Positions 1 through 10,105 of a DNA stretch of 64,000 nt are shown here, one piece after another. Position numbers and translations under genes: made by a program. Positions within the stretch are counted from its first letter, which is position 1. Every line of letters starts with the position of its first letter. Location of the stretch: positions 744,001-808,000 of the forward strand of contig JAQJVL010000152.1 of assembly GCA_035578905.1 (NCBI GenBank). Direction: 5' to 3'. This DNA comes from Stictocephala bisonia. Lineage: Eukaryota; Arthropoda; Insecta; Hemiptera; Membracidae. Below the pieces are notes generated by a model. The model was not told the DNA's origin and did not search any database. It was given only the letters and a program-made list of their open reading frames with translations.

Positions 1-85
1 ATCTAAAGAGATGGGTGTCAAATTAATTATTTACTGGGTGATTTGACATGGAATGGACCATGAGGCAGCGGGCGGGCTTAGTTCT

Positions 86-98
86 TTCCAGAATGTTC
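86..98. promoter_or_regulatory. Heat-shock-element-like site outside the hAT element
   Basis: The sequence TTCcaGAAtgTTC is a perfect set of three inverted nTTCn/nGAAn pentamers, the binding pattern of heat shock factor. It lies about 340 bp upstream of the left hAT end, with no gene attached in the window. It may be chance in AT-rich DNA or part of an unrecognised upstream promoter. Confidence 0.35.
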
Positions 99-287
99 CA
101 GTCAATCCTCGCTTCGCATCGTAGCTTAACGCCATCTATGGTACAGCAGCAGTACCACTCCGTTTGACAACTATCCCCTAGCTACATTATACCTTCCCAA
201 ATTGTTGTTTTAAATTTATGGAGCTATTAAAAATCATTTCCTTTAGTAATATTTTATTTTTACATTTTAATGCATTATTTACAATGT

Positions 288-339
288 TATATATATATAT
301 ATATAACATATATATATATATATACACACATATATATTT
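288..339. repeat. (TA)n/(CA) microsatellite
   Basis: Interrupted TA dinucleotide run with a short CACACA segment. No other feature is seen between 100 and 430. Confidence 0.85.
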
Positions 340-970
340 ATTGTTTTTCAAAGTATTGTTGAACGTTTATGGGCCTAGATAGCGTTACACGAGGAAACAC
401 GCGTTATGCGTATAGGAGCAGTGAAGTTTGTGTTAAAATAAGGTGACCATCCGTCCCACTTTCGGCGGGACAGTCCCGCTTTTTAGGTTAGTGTCCCGCT
501 GTCCCCAGATTTACTCGAGGGACGCTATTATGTCCCGCTTTGGCAGGATAAAGATAAACAAATAAACGTTCCGCTTTAAATATTATCTAATATTATATCC
601 CAAAATAAAATGTTCTTGACTGACTCTTTCACAATATAAAAGCAACAAGAACATTGCATTCACTTAAACATTTAAGCGTATTGTTTATTTGGTTCCCTGT
701 AAACTATACCTGCATCGGGGAATTTTGTAGTTTTGGATAGTTTGTAGTTTCATGTAGCATAGGTTATCTCAGTGAGTGAGTTCGCTACTTTTTACCTTTG
801 TATTGTTACGGGAGTGACCTAGGGACCAGAGAGAGAAAGAGAGAGAGAGTGAGTTTGAGACACTTTGGCACCACAACTTTGTTTGTTTGTATAGTTGGAG
901 TCACTATCGGAAATAAGTAAACAGTTGTGCGTCTTTGTGTGAATTCTAGTTTCTTCTGTGTACACAATGA

Positions 971-1143
971 GAACGTTCCAGGACCTTCTCTTTGATATTA
1001 GAATGTTCTAGTAATCTAGTATATTCCAAGTAGACATATCAGCCGTTTCTGTTTACATTCTAGTGTTTAATTAATTACTAATAGAAACTTCTAGAAGACT
1101 TGTAGTATATAAAAGGCTTCTGTTGTGTTAGTTTTAGTCAGTC
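971..1143 (+). promoter_or_regulatory. Heat-shock-like core promoter of hAT copy 1
   Basis: Seen directly: GAAcgTTCcaGGAccTTC at 971-988 (four alternating pentamers, one mismatch), GAAtgTTC at 1001-1008, GAAacTTCtaGAA at 1084-1096 (three perfect pentamers), a TATA box TATATAAAA at 1106-1114, and an initiator TCAGTC at 1138-1143 that fits the arthropod TCAKTY consensus. TATA-to-initiator spacing is about 32 bp. The first ATG of the transposase frame follows at 1213. Arrays of inverted GAA pentamers just upstream of a TATA box are the layout of hsp promoters. Stress induction of this transposon is an inference. Confidence 0.6.
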
Positions 1144-1212
1144 TTAGTCGAGCAGTGTGACAGTCGTTATCTAGTCTGTGGAACAGTAAGAAAATTATTT
1201 CACAGTGTTAAT

Positions 1213-3044
1213 ATGCCCAAGCGTGTGAGTAAGTTTAACGCGGATTTAGAGAAGGAATTTAAGTTTATAAATAAGTGTGCAATGGAGAGTTTAGTGTTTC
1301 CCACGGCGGAAGGTCTGATATAACAAAACATATAAACAGTGACCGACACAAGAGAGCTCTTCAATCTGCATCTTCTTCAAAGGCAATAAGTACGTCTTTT
1401 TTAATGAAAAAATTGGAGGGAAAGAAGCGGAAATTGCGGCAGCCGAAGGGACAATGTCTTACCTTACTGTTTGCCACAACCATAGCTTCAGATCAACAGA
1501 CTGTACTTCAAGGTTAGTGCAGAAGATTTTTGAGCCAAAATTCACTTGTGCTCGCACAAAAACGGAAGCAATAGTTGTCAATGTTCTCGCGCTATATGTA
1601 AACAATTCTACTAAATCAGAGCTTGAACAAACTAGATTTGTCTCAGTATATGTTGATGCATCAAATCACAAAGACATAAAATTGTTTCCTATATTGGTCC
1701 GATATTTTCACCCATCCACAGGTGTACAAGTGAAACTACTCAAACTTGGCTTTACCTGGAGAAACGTCAGAAATAATAACAAATTATTTAATCAGGGTTC
1801 TTCAAAATAAGAACATTACTGATAAAGTTGTGGGGTTTTGTTCAGACAACACAAACACTAACTTTGGTGGGTCTGCTCGAAAGGGTACTCGAAATGTATA
1901 TTTCAAACTTAAAGACTCTTTGAATAAAGACATTATTGGCATTGGTTGTGCAGCCCATATAATTCACAATGCGATCCAAACAGCTGCAAATGAACTGCCC
2001 GTGGATATTGAAGCTATAATTGTGAAAGTATACACTCATTTTTATTTATATACAGTACGGGTAGAGAAGTTTAAGGAATTTTGCGAGGAAGCCTCTGTAC
2101 AATATCAAAAATTCCTAGGCTACAGCAAAACAAGATGGCTTGCTTTGATGCCAGCTGTGGAGCAGATGCTCCAGCTCTTTGTGCCTCTCAAAGAGTACTT
2201 TTTGACCAACGAAAAGTGTCCTAGACTTATCAAAGATTTTTTTGAGAACCCAGCTGCAGAACTTTGGTTAAATTTTATTCATAGCCAGTCAGCAATTTTT
2301 CATGATGCAGTACTGAAGGCAGAAGGTCAAAATATCAGTGCAGTTGAAGTTGCATTGATTTTAGCTGATTTGAGAGAGAAATATGTTGCTCTGAAGAACA
2401 GTTCGTTCCTTCCAATGTCAGTTAAATCTTGTCTGAAGAACAATGAGGAAGTGCTTGATAAAACTCCCATTTTAAATGCAATACAGGTGTTTTATGAGAC
2501 ATCTGTTACATATCTTAATGAATGGGCTTGCCACTTTCGATCCTTGGAAACCTTGTCTTGGTTTAGTTTGAGAGAAACACCAGTATGGGAGTCGGTGATA
2601 AACGGAGTAGAAGTGTTATCAAACTTGCTGAAATCAGTCATTATTGATTACAACAAACTGTTTGATGAAATAAACTGTCTAAAAAAATATGTCACAAATA
2701 AAAAGTTGTCAGAATGGTGTGAGCTGAAAACTTCGATCGACCAAAGATGGGTAGAGGTATTTCTCCATTTTGAACAAAAGAACATTCCATACGAAAACTT
2801 ACGTTACACCGCTGAGTTGCTTCTGTGTCTGCCAGGAGCTAATGCTCCAGTTGAACGAGTGTTTACTAACATGAACAATATATGGACTGAAAATAAATGT
2901 CAATTGAACGTTCCAACTTTAAGAGCAATGCTTATGCTGAAGTACAATGTTGGACTAACTTGTGATAAGTTTCATGACAAAATAAAAGGAGAACCAGCTC
3001 TCCTTAAAGACATACATTCATCAAAAAAGTATGCCAATGAGTGA
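1213..3044 (+). pseudogene. hAT transposase, frameshifted
   Basis: The transposase is readable in successive frames. From ATG 1213 the product begins MPKRVSKFNADLEKEF. A frame change near 1275 gives a BED-like zinc finger (CNGEF...HGGRSDITKHI...H). Another change near 1454 gives the segment with VYVDASN. A third near 1746 opens 432 uninterrupted residues to the stop at 3044. In that last frame the hAT hallmarks are visible: a CxxH motif (GCAAHIIHN, residues 67-75), the RW motif (KTRW, 128-131) and the C-terminal dimerisation block (LPGANAPVERVF from residue 362). Total length of about 600 residues fits a full transposase. At least three frameshifts make it unlikely to be functional. The product would bind the element ends and catalyse cut-and-paste transposition in the nucleus. 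Confidence 0.85.
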
Positions 3045-3689
3045 ACGTGTAAGCTAGTGGACATACTGTACTCTTGTTTTTATATTGAAATGTGTTGAGA
3101 TTGCATTGAAAATTTAAACTTTACCAATTGCCAATTAACCTTTTTACAAGTCTGGTAAAAGAAGATGTTTCACAAACTTGTCTACATAGTATTCCAATTA
3201 TTCTCGGACAGTAAACTTCATTCAGTTGATTTTTCTGTGTAACTTACAATATTTTCAATTGTTAAATGTGTATTTTTGTTTGTTTCATTATTAATAAATT
3301 AATTTAACTGATGTTCCAATAAGTGTAATTGTGTTACTTTTACTACCTGAACAGTCAAGTTTTCCTATGCTTATTTCTGTGAATTTAAGTGCAAAAATAG
3401 ATAAAATAATGAGTTTAGGACGTTTAGTTCTGTCAATTTTTGAAAATACTTTTAACATGGTTGGGGGGGACCCCCTGACCCTCCTAATGTGTGTCCCGCT
3501 TTGAGGTCATTACAAATATGGTCACCTTATGTTAAAAGCAAAAAAATTTTTAAATTAGCCATCGCCCCCCTAAACCGCTTCAAAGCCCCCCCAATCTTCT
3601 CTGTGCCCTTTACCGCCCCCCTATAGGCCTCCAGCGCCCACAAGGGGGCGTTATCGCCCACTTTGAGAAGACTGTTCTAGATGATAGGG

Positions 3690-5440
3690 TAAAGTGTCCG
3701 CATTGTAATGCGGAATTTTGGTCGCCCATGGTGGTCGATCCGATATAAAAGATCACGTGCAGTCAAATAAACACAAAAAGAGTTTATCATATGCTGCTTC
3801 TTCATCAAAATTAACAACATTTTTTAAGACTGCCAGTTCTGATGACAAAAACTTAGACTTAGCAGCAAAAGAGGGAACATTTGCTTACCACATCGTAAAC
3901 CACGGTCTGAGTTTTAACTTGAGTTCTTGTTGAACTAAATTAATTTCTAAGTTTTTTGAACCCAAGTTTTCACTTGGTAAAACTAAGTGTGAGGCTATAA
4001 TATTAAATGTTATAGCTCCTTTAGAACAGGAAGAGCTGAAAGAAGACTTGAAAAAACTCTAACTTCGTATCTGTAACTATGGATGCATCAAACAGAAAGG
4101 AGATAAAACTTGTGCCAATTATTGTGCGCTACTTTAGTCTTAATTCAAGAGTCCAAATCAAAATTGGATTTTAAATTACTACTGGGGGAAACGTCTCTAA
4201 TTCTTACTGAACATTTATTTTCTGCTTTGATGGAATATGGTTTAGATAAAAAAGTGGTTGGTTTTTGTGGAGATAACTGCAACTCAAACTTTGGTGGGAT
4301 GAAAAGAGAAGGGTCTAACAACGTTTTCAGTCGACTCAAGGAAAGCCTGGGACGGGAAATCAATGGAATAGTTTGTGGAGCACATATTGTGCATAATTGT
4401 GTGCAACATGGAGTAGATATTCTACCAATTGACATTCAGGCCCTAGTAGTGAACATATACAAACACTTTCACATTTATACAGTGTGTGTAACCAAGCTGA
4501 ATGAGTTTAGTGAATTTGCGGAGGTTGAGTACCGAAAACTCTTGAAACATGGGAACACCAGGTTTCTTTCACTGATGCCTGCTTTGGGAAGAATTTTGCA
4601 GATTTTTGAAGGGTTGAAAGGATTTTTCTTGGATCAAGAAATGTGCCCATTAATCATAAAACCCTATTTGATGATCAAAAAGGTGAGCTCTATTTGTGGT
4701 TTGTCCACAGACAACTTGCACAATTCAACAAGGCCATCCTGGGAATGGAAAAAGACCACGCTACAGCTACAGATGTTGCAGAAGCTCTTAAAGCGCTAAA
4801 AAGAAACCTTACAGAAAGAAACGCTTCAAACTTTATCCCAATGGTAGCAAAAAAATATACATGGTTCTTGATGAACAAGATCGTATTCAAGTAAAACAAG
4901 AATTTGATGGATTTTATGACAGATGCATCGCATACTTGGACCTTTGGGAGAATAGCTTTGGAAACGCTGAACAATTTTCCTGGGTAAATCTGGCATCACC
5001 AAACATCGTTTCTTGGGAAAATGCTGAAAGTTCCGCTGAACTTATAAACAGCAGTTTTCCTGGTCTTGGAGAGCTAAAAATAAACGTTGATGAATTGTTT
5101 AATGAAGTTGTTCTTGCCAAAGAGTATTTGCAGTCAAACTGGGAGAAGAGGACAAAGGAAGAAGCCTGAAATGATCAACGTATTTCAAGCGAAGATAAAT
5201 GGGTAAGGTTGTTTGCTCACTTTAAAAAAACCCATATCACAGCAAGCAACTTATTTAAGATTGTTGAATATGTGTTTTGCTTACAAGGGACATCACCACC
5301 TGTTGAAAGGGTTTTCTCGTTAATGAATAATGTCTGGGACTGATGATCGGGGCCTAATAAAGGAATCGACGGTGAAAGGCTTAATGACTTGTAAAATTAA
5401 CATTGGTTTGAGCTGTGAAGACTTTCATTAAGATAATAAA
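3690..5440 (+). pseudogene. hAT transposase relic (copy 2)
   Basis: Fragments parallel copy 1. A BED-like finger (CPHCNAEF, then VAHGGRSDIKDHV after a frameshift) lies at 3690-3930. The catalytic region at 4110-4800 carries VVGFCGDNCNSNFGG and the CxxH motif in CGAHIVHN. Later fragments at 4643-5169 are in other frames, and the dimerisation block SPPVERVFSLMNNVWD with a stop lies near 5290-5342. The residue written R-W in copy 1 (KTRWLALMP) is NTRFLSLMP here, so the RW motif is damaged as well. There are several frameshifts and stops. It is older than copy 1 and not a simple duplicate of it. Confidence 0.8.
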
Positions 5441-5479
5441 AACAAGAAAGAAGTGCTAAAATTGATTTTGGCAAAAGAA

Positions 5480-5805
5480 AAATATAAGTAAAAAACTCTT
5501 TTAAAATGGGTCCATGTATCTGTTATTTATTAAAACGTGTAAACATGAATAAATGCTAATTTATTCAAAGAGACTTTAAAGAAAAATATAAGTAAACTCT
5601 TTTTCTTGTCACTTTTAAATTGTGTGTATTTTGCCTTTTTGGAACTTTTAAACAAGAATAAATGTATAATTTATTCAGTCATACAGCCATTAAATAACAA
5701 TGAAACTATAAGTAAAAACTTTATCTTATATCTTTGAAAATGTGTATTTTTGTTACTTTATTAATACCGGTAAACAAAATAAATGTCTAATTCGTTCTTA
5801 CAGCA
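5480..5805. repeat. Diverged tandem repeat, three units of about 110-125 bp
   Basis: Three copies share the order ATATAAGTAAA, then TGTGTATTTTTG, then AATAAATGTCTAATTTATTC, starting near 5481, 5585 and 5708. They lie just after the copy 2 transposase and may be an amplified 3' UTR. Confidence 0.6.
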
Positions 5806-5887
5806 ATTAATTTTTCACCTACTATTTTCTGCTAAATTAAATGATAAATACAATAAAGTACCCTTTTATTCATTTTTTATAAAAATA

Positions 5888-5923
5888 TATTACCGGTTTC
5901 GGCTCTTAGGCCATCGTCAGATA
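5888..5923 (-). ncRNA. Hammerhead-ribozyme-like core, left arm of hairpin
   Basis: Read on the minus strand: stem I TAT, core CTGACGA, stem II GGC/GCC with loop CTAAGA, core GAA, self-complementary helix III ACCGGT, cleavage residue A, stem I ATA. All invariant core positions CUGANGA and GAA are present. The very short helix III matches minimal hammerheads that act as dimers. Activity is unknown. Confidence 0.5.
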
Positions 5924-5942
5924 GTAAATTTATCTGATTTAC

Positions 5943-5978
5943 TATCTGAAGATGGCCTAAGAGCCGAAACCGGTAATA
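5943..5978 (+). ncRNA. Hammerhead-ribozyme-like core, right arm of hairpin
   Basis: Plus strand: TAT (5943-5945), CTGAAGA (5946-5952), stem II GGC/GCC, GAA (5966-5968), helix III ACCGGT (5969-5974), A at 5975, ATA (5976-5978). It has the same layout as the left arm, differing only at the N of CUGANGA. Confidence 0.5.
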
Positions 5979-6240
5979 TATTTTTATAAAAAATGAATAA
6001 AAGGGTACTTATTGTATTTATCATTTAATTTATTAAAATAGTAGCCCTAACGTGAACTAGTTTATATATTTTCTGCTAGTTTTTAGTTACCAAGATAGCT
6101 TAAAATGTGATTGTCAAGCATGTAATTTTTAAACATTTTGTGGGGGCAGGCCCCTGGACCCCCCCCCCATGCTCTGGGGTGGGCCCCCAGACCCCCCACC
6201 ATTTGTCCCGGTTGCAACTTTGGCAAGCCTATTTATACAT

Positions 6241-8300
6241 ATAGTTCTAATAAGAGTCATGGTAAAACTTCATATTACTTAGTCAACTTCAATTCTTTTC
6301 ATATTTTTATATGATAATGTGGTACTCCTCGCTTAGTTAGAAAAATGAAAATCAAAAGTCGGAAATTCAAGTCCCACAATTTTTTTTCAGATTTTTTAAT
6401 TGAAATTTTAAATTAATATTCCAGTGATAGTTCTATGAAGGAAGCACCCTATGGGTACGAAAAAAGACTAATTAGTTAATTTACAGTGTTGAAAATAATT
6501 TTTTAAAACCATTTTCGTTAGGTCGCTTACTATCCTCATCAGGCAAAGTCATTACATGAAGCTGTGAATTTTATAAATAAAACGATTTAAAATATGTTTA
6601 AATATTCTTTAATACCCTTTATTTCTATATTTAAAGTGTTTTTAATAATGTTTATCTGATAATGTTAAACTAGTTGATTTTTGAGTTGTTCCAACAAATT
6701 CATTTTGGAACTATTCTACAAAAAACTTTATTTAGTTAATTCTTGAACAGTATGTTAATTATTAATAGGGTCGCTTATATCAATATGAACGTTTATAACT
6801 TCTATATTGATAGAGAAAATGTTTCAAGGAGCTTCAATGCATAACAACCACTGATGTCTGCTTTAACCTTAGTTTGTTTGGTGCAATGCGGGGTTTGCTA
6901 ATTCAGTGTAGGCAAAGAAGTCAAAATTACTCAGGTCGCTAACGGTCAGATCGCTAATGTTGCGACCTGGCCTGATCTCGTTGCTCATATCGTTACCATT
7001 AGCGACCTGGTTAAATTGTGCTTAATAATGCTAACAATGTAATATTGAACCTTTTCATGTGGCTTTCAAGGTATTAAAAATTTGAGTTTTTAAAATAACG
7101 TTTTTAACTGCTTGAAAAGTAATATATTCATGATTTGAATCGGTCTTCTTAGTAATTACTGTATTTTCTGAATTTTATATTTTTAGATTAATAGATTTTT
7201 GTTTGTGATCCAATTATAATAAAACTATATATTTTTATATAACTTTTGGATGTTTAATACTTTTTAGGTCACTACAAAACATAAAATCTTGCCGTTTCAA
7301 CTTCAACAATTGGCCCTGATGTTGCATTAACTTAAGAAGTTTTTTGTTCACATGTGACAAACTATTTTAAGTTGTCTTTTTTTGTAGAAGTTGTATGTTT
7401 GTACTTATTATTATTTACTGGTAAGCCTTAACGTCGTCATCTCCCTACCCAAATGTGATCAGATCGCTAACGTTAGTTATTTTCATAAATGTTGGCCAAA
7501 AATATAATTATGTTTAATTTAAATATCTTGCAATAGTTGTATGGTGTTTTGGCCAACTTATGTTTTGTTTGAAATCTTTGTTATAATCAAGTTTGATCAT
7601 TTAGTGCAATACTGCGCAATTCTCGGCGATAGCCAATGTCAGATTGCTAATGGTGAATCAGGTAGCTAACGCTCACTAAAAATGCATGTAAATTTTCAAA
7701 ACTATAAATTTTCATTTAAATTTTATTTTATTTTGTCCATATGTAAGCTCTTCTCTTAGCAGTTACTTGAAAGAAGAACAAACAAAATTATTTGTTTTAA
7801 GTTTTGCACGTTTTCTAGACAAACTTATTTTTGAACAATTTCACTTTGATCTCAATTTTATATTAAAAAGGGGGAAAAATCAAATAATTTCAATGTGACA
7901 ATGCTTTCCTATCTAAATAAATTAGATGATAACATGTTTTATACTGTCTTCAAGAATCTATTTTGAATTTTTTTATTTGCTTAAAAAACATTAGTGACCT
8001 GATGACATTTCAGAGGTTAAGTAGGTAATTCATGGGGAAAAAAACGAAAAAACTGTAATAACTAGATAATTCAGCTCTGTTTAGTATAGCACTGTAGTTG
8101 CCATGATATTGCACAGCAATTAACAAACAATTCATGTAATTCCCAGAAAAGATATTTAAAAAAAAACCTTGCCATTTTATCCCTCAATTTGAAAATGACC
8201 AATATAATTAAAAATATAGAAAATTATAAATTTTTGAAAACGTTCCTTTTCAATTTATTTCCCTTTTTTGTGATGTTTCCATCATTTTTCATTAATTCGA
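6241..8300. other. Non-coding DNA with a dispersed AGCGACCTG motif
   Basis: No coding signal. The motif CAGGTCGCTAACG, or its reverse AGCGACCTG, recurs in degenerate form near 6520, 6770, 6935, 6955, 6965, 7005, 7460, 7645, 7665 and 7995, in both orientations. It looks like the core of an unknown repeat family. A weak hammerhead-like core on the minus strand (6505-6546) has CTGATGA and GAAA but poor stems. Confidence 0.45.
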
Positions 8301-8309
8301 TGTAGTTTT

Positions 8310-9310
8310 TCATGCTGCTTACAAATTTGAAAACTATTTTGGTCTACAATAATTATTTCTTGAGATATCATGGCAAATCGCCAAAGTTAGTAGAAGCTAC
8401 ATAACTTGCCATAAAAAAAAATTTGCATAGGTCCCGCAAATTTGCATTCCCGCCGGAGGTAAGCAGGTTGTGGCTGAATTTGAAGCAAATTACAAATTTT
8501 TATATTGTAAATAGAATAAGTTGGGTTATGTTTGGTTAAGTAGGTAAAAAATGTATTTTTCAGGCTGAAAATTTAGTTTTACTGAAAAACCAATTATATA
8601 TTCGTGTTTAGCATTAAAGAACAAGTAAGAAGAAAAAATTAAAATTGTTGAAACATACTGATTTTTAAACACGTTGATTATTTTCACAATGACACAAAAA
8701 AAAAAAAAAAACTTTTCCGCGGCTGAAATCAACCTCCTCTAGAAATATAAACTCATTTTGCATCACTTTTTACTACAAAAAAATCATAATTTCAGAGTTG
8801 TCTTTAAGAGTGCACAATTACCTAAGTTAAGTTATATTTGGTTAGCTAAGTAAAGTGTATTATTTGGCCTACAAACTAATTGTATTGCAGAACCAATTAT
8901 ATATTCATGTTTAGCATAACGACCACTACTTTTAGTTTTTTTCCACATTTCTGTTATTCTAAGTATTTTCAATCATCTTTATTTTAAATTGGCATCTTTT
9001 TTTACTCTGAACATAAATTTGAACACTTTTGGTTTATTACAATTATTTCTTCAGGTGTGATGAAAATACTTTTTTCACAGCGAATTGCGTTTAGCGACCA
9101 TAATGCAATCATTATAAACACCAACCATAAACCACAAAAAAAATTCGCATACCCTTTCGCTGGAGGTATGGCAAGCACCAGAATGTAATGCAAATTACGA
9201 TTGTTTGTGAAGGATTAAATTAAGTTTGGTTAAGTCAGGTTGTAGAAAGTGTTAATAAATGGGTTAAAATCTTAATATTTTTGAAAAACCAATTATGTAC
9301 AGCATAAAAA
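8310..9310. repeat. Diverged tandem triplication
   Basis: Three related segments each contain a run like AAGTTGGGTTATGTTTGGTTAAG followed by AACCAATTATATATTCGTG. The AACCAATTAT landmarks fall near 8588, 8892 and 9287. The outer two copies also share upstream CAATAATTATTTCTT and CGCTGGAGGT-type segments. There is no coding potential. Confidence 0.6.
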
Positions 9311-10032
9311 TATAAAGAAACTTCATAAAATTGATGTTAGAAAAGTTTAATTTTTTTACAAATCAAGTTTTGTGTTTTTCCCGCCTTTTTTATATCAAGT
9401 TCTGCGTTTTTCGAAATGATTTCATCTGATAATCTAACTCAATTGTAACAACTTCAAAATAGGCATTGAGGTTTATTTGAGGTGGTCAATTTCAATCACA
9501 GAAAAATCGTTTTTTACTGAAAACTTGAAAAACTAATTTTTTACCGATATGCTTAATGAAGTAAAACGTTACAATCACTGAGCATTTTGTATTGATATTG
9601 TTATTGATAAAAATCAGGTACCGTACGAAATCAGGTAAGTAAAAATTTAGTCTCACCTGAAAACTAATGCTAATTAGGGATGTGCCAAATTGTTGTGTTT
9701 TCACTCAACCAATACACCCCTCAACAGTTGGATTAAATTGCTGCCAGACATTAGGTTGGTGTCTGGTGGTGCGGCAAACCTGACATGCTGCTGCTGACCT
9801 CTAATGGTTTACTGCTGTTCTAGGATTAACGTACATGTTGACTATTGTGTATTTAACACTTTTGCATATTCTATTGATTAAGTCGTTACCTTTAATTTAT
9901 TTTTGTAGGTATACAAATATTGTATTTTGAAATTATTGAATGTGCATTTTGGTATTTGTAAAACGTTTTCTCTATGTCAACTGAACTAAATCTTAATGCT
10001 TAAGGTTTTAGAGTTAATTCTTTTATTTTTAG
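9311..10032 (+). other. Sequence upstream of the first visible Pat1 exon
   Basis: No gene, RNA or recognisable transposon is seen. It ends in a polypyrimidine tract and AG (10031-10032), so it is read as the 3' part of an intron whose 5' exon lies further upstream. Confidence 0.5.
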
Positions 10033-10105
10033 GGATCAAGTGAGCCTGCAGATGAAAATGATTATGACAGGCATAATGAGGAAACTTTCGGAGAGAATTT
10101 GCTAA
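10033..10105 (+). CDS. Pat1: Pat1 exon a: EETF motif
   Basis: 73 nt, phase 0 in and phase 1 out; acceptor TTTTTAG, donor GTAAGT. It encodes GSSEPADENDYDRHNEETFG followed by ENLL. The acidic stretch leading into EETFG matches the N-terminal DETF-type motif through which Pat1 contacts DDX6/Dhh1. The preceding exon with the start codon was not found. Confidence 0.85.

Larger units (their letters stand above)
439..3529 (+). mobile_element. Near-complete hAT DNA transposon (copy 1)
   Basis: A 3.09-kb element with both ends visible. The left end TAAGGTGACCAT (439-450) is matched by its exact reverse complement at 3518-3529. The flanking 8-mers 431-438 and 3530-3537 are both TGTTAAAA, a perfect 8-bp target-site duplication as expected for the hAT superfamily. 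Subterminal DNA on both sides is rich in the motif GTCCCGC (around 460-540 and 3490-3500). Inside are a promoter (971-1143) and a frameshifted transposase (1213-3044). Intact ends, an intact duplication and few frameshifts point to a recent insertion that may still be mobilised in trans. Confidence 0.92.
5833..6032. mobile_element. 200-bp near-perfect hairpin element with hammerhead-like arms
   Basis: Left arm 5833-5926 and right arm 5939-6032 are almost exact reverse complements around a short spacer, with only single-base differences. Each arm holds the block CTGANGA-stem-GAAAC on opposite strands (see the two ncRNA entries). The blocks resemble hammerhead motifs known from Penelope-like retroelement termini, so the hairpin may be two such termini joined head to head. 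It interrupts the hAT copy 2 region. Confidence 0.7.
3560..6240 (+). mobile_element. Decayed hAT element (copy 2), boundaries uncertain
   Basis: A second, diverged member of the same hAT group lies directly downstream of copy 1. Both flanks are rich in C or G runs: CGCCCCCCT blocks at 3565-3660, and GGGGGCAGGCCCC-type blocks at 6140-6210 ending in TTTGGCAAGCC near 6230. I could not match terminal inverted repeats or a target duplication, so the left end may be deleted. It contains a broken transposase, tandem repeats and a hairpin insertion at 5833-6032. Confidence 0.6.

Noticed and set aside
1..10032. First Pat1 exon with the start codon
   Set aside because: No segment encoding a plausible acidic N-terminus with a phase-0 donor was recognised. 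Short ATG frames such as the one near 9977 stop before any splice site.
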